DNA from: Bacteroidota bacterium
GTDB lineage: Bacteria; Bacteroidota; Bacteroidia; Flavobacteriales; Weeksellaceae
Direction: 5' to 3'
Assembly: GCA_023388015.1 (NCBI GenBank)
Contig: JAEWHB010000179.1
Location: 1 to 8,600 of the forward strand
DNA: 8,600 bases
The position numbers and the translations under genes were made by a program. Shown in pieces: positions 7,240-8,600 of this stretch; the stretch's first letter is position 1; the number at the start of each line of letters is the position of its first letter. The notes under the pieces were generated by a model that saw nothing but the letters and a program-made list of their open reading frames with translations, had not been told where the DNA came from and ran no database searches.

Positions 7240-7811
7240 TGACCTCAAAAACCTTGTTTGATTTTACATTGGCAATAATATTACTCCCAATTTTATTGCC
7301 ACTGATTCTGATTTTGGTTTTGATTTCAACCCTCGATACAAGAAGCTTTGGACTTTTCTCACAAACCAGAGTAGGAAAAAACGGTCAATTCTTTCAAATC
7401 TATAAAATCCGAACGATGAAAGGCGCCTATGATGTGGCGGTAACAACCGAAAAAACGCATAAATTAACTCCTATCGGAAAGTTTTTTAGGAATTCAAAAT
7501 TGGATGAACTCCCTCAGATTTTCAACATCCTGCTCGGACAAATGAGTTTCGTGGGACCGCGTCCCGATGTGCCCGGATATGCTGATAAGCTTCAAGGCGA
7601 AGACAGAATTATACTAAAACTAAAGCCCGGAATTACCGGACCGGCGCAAATTGCCTTTAAAAACGAAGAAGAAATTCTGGTTCTTCAGGAAAATCCATTA
7701 AAATACAACGACGAAGTCCTTTGGCCGGAAAAAGTTAAAATCAACAAAAAGTATGTTCAGAACCAAAACTTTTGGTCAGATCTGAACTATATTTTCAAAA
7801 CAATTTATTGA
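7239..7811 (+). CDS. PglC-like monotopic phosphoglycosyltransferase (Bac_transf)
   Basis: 190-residue enzyme that transfers a sugar-1-phosphate to undecaprenyl phosphate by a covalent aspartyl intermediate. It is the minimal PglC-size form, without the extra N-terminal membrane helices of WcaJ/WbaP. Seen in order: K4-x-x-x-D8 followed by a hydrophobic re-entrant helix with P17 and P21; FSQTRVGKNGQFFQIYKIRTM (40-60); the catalytic D89-E90 in KLDELPQIFN; MSFVGPRPD with P107-R108-P109; KPGITGPAQ (129-137). All core residues are present, so it should be active. The start codon shares one base with the kinase stop (TAATG), pointing to translational coupling. It is the last gene of the polysaccharide block. 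The sugar is not readable; PglC relatives often use diacetylbacillosamine or GlcNAc-type donors, but that is family knowledge only. Confidence 0.95.
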   Translation: MTSKTLFDFTLAIILLPILLPLILILVLISTLDTRSFGLFSQTRVGKNGQFFQIYKIRTMKGAYDVAVTTEKTHKLTPIGKFFRNSKLDELPQIFNILLGQMSFVGPRPDVPGYADKLQGEDRIILKLKPGITGPAQIAFKNEEEILVLQENPLKYNDEVLWPEKVKINKKYVQNQNFWSDLNYIFKTIY

Positions 7812-7859
7812 ATTACTAAATTAATCGATTGAGTTTTTCTTACATTAATTAGGTGAATT

Positions 7860-7891
7860 TGAATTAGATGTGATTTTTTCTTTCTAATTCA
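7860..7891. terminator. Weak AT-rich hairpin after the polysaccharide block (possible terminator)
   Basis: A perfect 9-bp inverted repeat, TGAATTAGA (7860-7868) with TCTAATTCA (7883-7891), encloses a 14-base loop containing a T6 run. It lies 49 bp after the transferase stop and well before the Rrf2 promoter. The stem holds only two G-C pairs and no T tract follows, so it is a poor intrinsic terminator; it could also be a protein site or chance. Confidence 0.3.
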
Positions 7892-7940
7892 TAACTCCTA
7901 TAAATTTAATATTTAAACTGCTTAAAATCATATAGATTTA

Positions 7941-7964
7941 ATTTAAGATAAATTTGTCTTAAAT
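7941..7964. promoter_or_regulatory. 24-bp near-perfect palindrome, candidate Rrf2 operator
   Basis: ATTTAAGA (7941-7948) and TCTTAAAT (7957-7964) are perfect inverted arms, and the centre T-AAATTT-G is itself symmetric apart from the outer T/G pair, so 22 of 24 positions obey dyad symmetry. It covers the -33 box of the Rrf2 promoter, a position suited to repression by a dimeric regulator. The AAGA...TCTT arms recall NsrR-type sites in proteobacteria, but spacing and centre differ, so no match is claimed. The adjacent Rrf2 protein is the natural candidate ligand (inference). Confidence 0.6.
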
Positions 7965-7983
7965 AGAATTTAGACTAACTTTG
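7954..7983 (+). promoter_or_regulatory. Bacteroidota-type promoter of the Rrf2-globin operon
   Basis: A -33 TTG (7954-7956, within ATTTG) and a -7 TAACTTTG (7976-7983) are separated by 19 bases, matching the TTTG/TAnnTTTG consensus and spacing of Bacteroidota vegetative promoters. Transcription should start near 7988-7991, leaving a leader of about 10 bases before the ATG at 8001. The -33 box lies inside the palindrome. Confidence 0.7.
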
Positions 7984-8000
7984 TATGCAAACCAAAGAAG

Positions 8001-8435
8001 ATGTTTTCAAAATCCTGCGAATACGGTATCAAAGCGGTCATTTACATTACCACGCAATCCCTGGAAGGAAGAAGGATTAAAGTAGGGGAGATCGCCGAAA
8101 ATTCCGATTTGCCGCTTGCTTTTACGGCCAAATTGCTCGGGATTTTGACCAAAGTAAATATTGTTCGTTCCCAAACCGGTCCGAACGGTGGATTTTATAT
8201 CGAGCCGGAAAGATTGAGGGAAATCAAACTCGAAGAAATCGTTTCGGCCATTGATGGAAATTCGGTTTATGAAGGTTGTGGACTTGGACTGAGTCATTGT
8301 GATGCCCAAAATCCTTGTCCACTGCACAATGATTTCATCAAAATCAGAACGGAACTGAAAACGATGTTGAAAACAACTTCAGTATTTGATTTGGCAATGA
8401 AACTGAAATCGGGAGAAACGGTTTTGGTACGATAA
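8001..8435 (+). CDS. Rrf2-family transcriptional regulator with probable Fe-S cluster (NsrR/IscR-like)
   Basis: 144-residue DNA-binding regulator, usual length for the family. The N-terminus MFSKSCEYGIKAVIYI is the typical first helix; a winged helix-turn-helix follows (IKVGEIAENSDLPLAFTAKLLGILTKVNIVRSQTGPNGGF, about 26-65) with the recognition helix near 38-50 and the G60-P-N-G-G-F wing. The cluster-binding cysteines are C93, C100 and C106 (C-x6-C-x5-C), so a [2Fe-2S] or [4Fe-4S] sensor is likely; C6 is extra. In this family NsrR senses nitric oxide and IscR senses cluster status. The gene has its own promoter with a palindrome across the -33 box, suggesting autoregulation, and is followed after 12 bp by a truncated hemoglobin gene, which favours a nitric oxide, oxygen or redox signal (inference). 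Not part of the polysaccharide block. Confidence 0.93.
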   Translation: MFSKSCEYGIKAVIYITTQSLEGRRIKVGEIAENSDLPLAFTAKLLGILTKVNIVRSQTGPNGGFYIEPERLREIKLEEIVSAIDGNSVYEGCGLGLSHCDAQNPCPLHNDFIKIRTELKTMLKTTSVFDLAMKLKSGETVLVR

Positions 8436-8447
8436 AATTAAAAGATT

Positions 8448-8600
8448 ATGGAAGTAAAAAGAGATATAGAAAATCTGGATGATGTAAAGAATTTGGTGGA
8501 TACTTTTTATGGAAGAGTGCGACAAGATGAACTCATCGGATATATTTTTGACGATGTGATTCAGGATCGTTGGCCGGAGCATTTGGAAAAGATGTACAGT
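8448..8600 (+). CDS. Group III truncated hemoglobin, 3'-truncated by window edge
   Basis: The first 51 codons of a globin run off the right end. MEVKRDIENLDDVKNLVDTFY...RVRQDELIGYIFDDVI...WPEHLEKMYS matches the start of group III truncated hemoglobins: the F-Y pair (F20-Y21, with Y21 a candidate B10 distal residue), the R-V-R-x-D-x-L-I-G-x-I-F block at 23-34, and W42-P-E-H-L in the following helix. The proximal histidine and the rest of the haem pocket lie outside the window. Group III globins bind oxygen and nitric oxide; Campylobacter Ctb is a studied example. It begins 12 bp after the Rrf2 stop with no separate promoter visible, so it is probably co-transcribed and under the same control. 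The ATG at 8448 gives the expected N-terminus. Confidence 0.88.
   Translation, partial: MEVKRDIENLDDVKNLVDTFYGRVRQDELIGYIFDDVIQDRWPEHLEKMYS

Noticed and set aside
7051..7248. Open frame on the minus strand through the Tyr-Gly repeat
   Set aside because: It is a product of the low-complexity repeat read backwards; the protein has no recognisable domain and the plus-strand kinase explains the DNA.
7819..7850. AATTAAT/ATTAATT inverted repeat just after the transferase gene
   Set aside because: A 7-bp all-AT stem around an 18-base loop is expected by chance in DNA this AT-rich.
7985..8001. Upstream ATG at 7985 as a possible Rrf2 start
   Set aside because: It is out of frame with the regulator and probably lies at or before the transcription start.
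8007..8327. Minus-strand open frame inside the Rrf2 gene
   Set aside because: The opposite strand encodes an unmistakable Rrf2 protein with helix-turn-helix and cysteine cluster; this is a shadow frame.
1..8600. Transposase, integrase, tRNA, rRNA or CRISPR elements
   Set aside because: No such protein, RNA or repeat pattern was recognised; the window is almost fully filled by the nine genes listed.

Overview
The window looks like part of a Bacteroidota genome, most likely class Flavobacteriia. It is AT-rich, start sites lack clear Shine-Dalgarno sequences, two promoters fit the TAnnTTTG -7 element of that phylum, and the exopolysaccharide export proteins have the shapes usual there: a short outer-membrane lipoprotein and a fused Wzz-type tyrosine kinase with a Tyr-Gly tail. 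Genus cannot be fixed from the sequence alone. All nine genes supported here are on the + strand.

Region 1 (1-3899) is the tail of a surface-polysaccharide assembly cluster: a family 2 glycosyltransferase cut by the left edge, an EpsG/Wzy-like multi-spanning polymerase candidate, a second family 2 glycosyltransferase, and a WecA/TagO/MraY-type polyprenyl-phosphate sugar-1-phosphate transferase. Gaps are 7 bp or negative (29 and 32 bp overlaps), so they are probably co-transcribed.

Region 2 (3942-7811) is the export and initiation block: a Wza-like (OPX) lipoprotein starting at TTG, a Wzc-like co-polymerase fused to a BY-kinase, and a PglC-like monotopic phosphoglycosyltransferase joined to the kinase by TAATG. 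A candidate internal promoter sits just before the lipoprotein gene. The expected scheme is: a sugar phosphate is loaded onto undecaprenyl phosphate, the glycosyltransferases extend it, a flippase (not in this window) moves it across the inner membrane, the EpsG-like protein polymerises it, and the kinase/OPX pair controls length and export. Two structurally unrelated initiating transferases share the locus.

Region 3 (7812-8000) is an AT-rich 189-bp spacer with a weak hairpin, a 24-bp near-perfect palindrome and a good Bacteroidota promoter. Region 4 (8001-8600) is a separate two-gene unit: an Rrf2-family regulator with three Fe-S-type cysteines and the start of a group III truncated hemoglobin cut by the right edge. 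The palindrome covers the promoter's -33 element, so an autoregulated, possibly nitric-oxide or redox responsive, operon is the simplest reading.

The most interesting points are the palindrome/Rrf2/globin unit, the pure (YG)9 kinase tail with a 12-bp tandem duplication, the altered Walker A' motif of the kinase, and the pair of initiating transferases.
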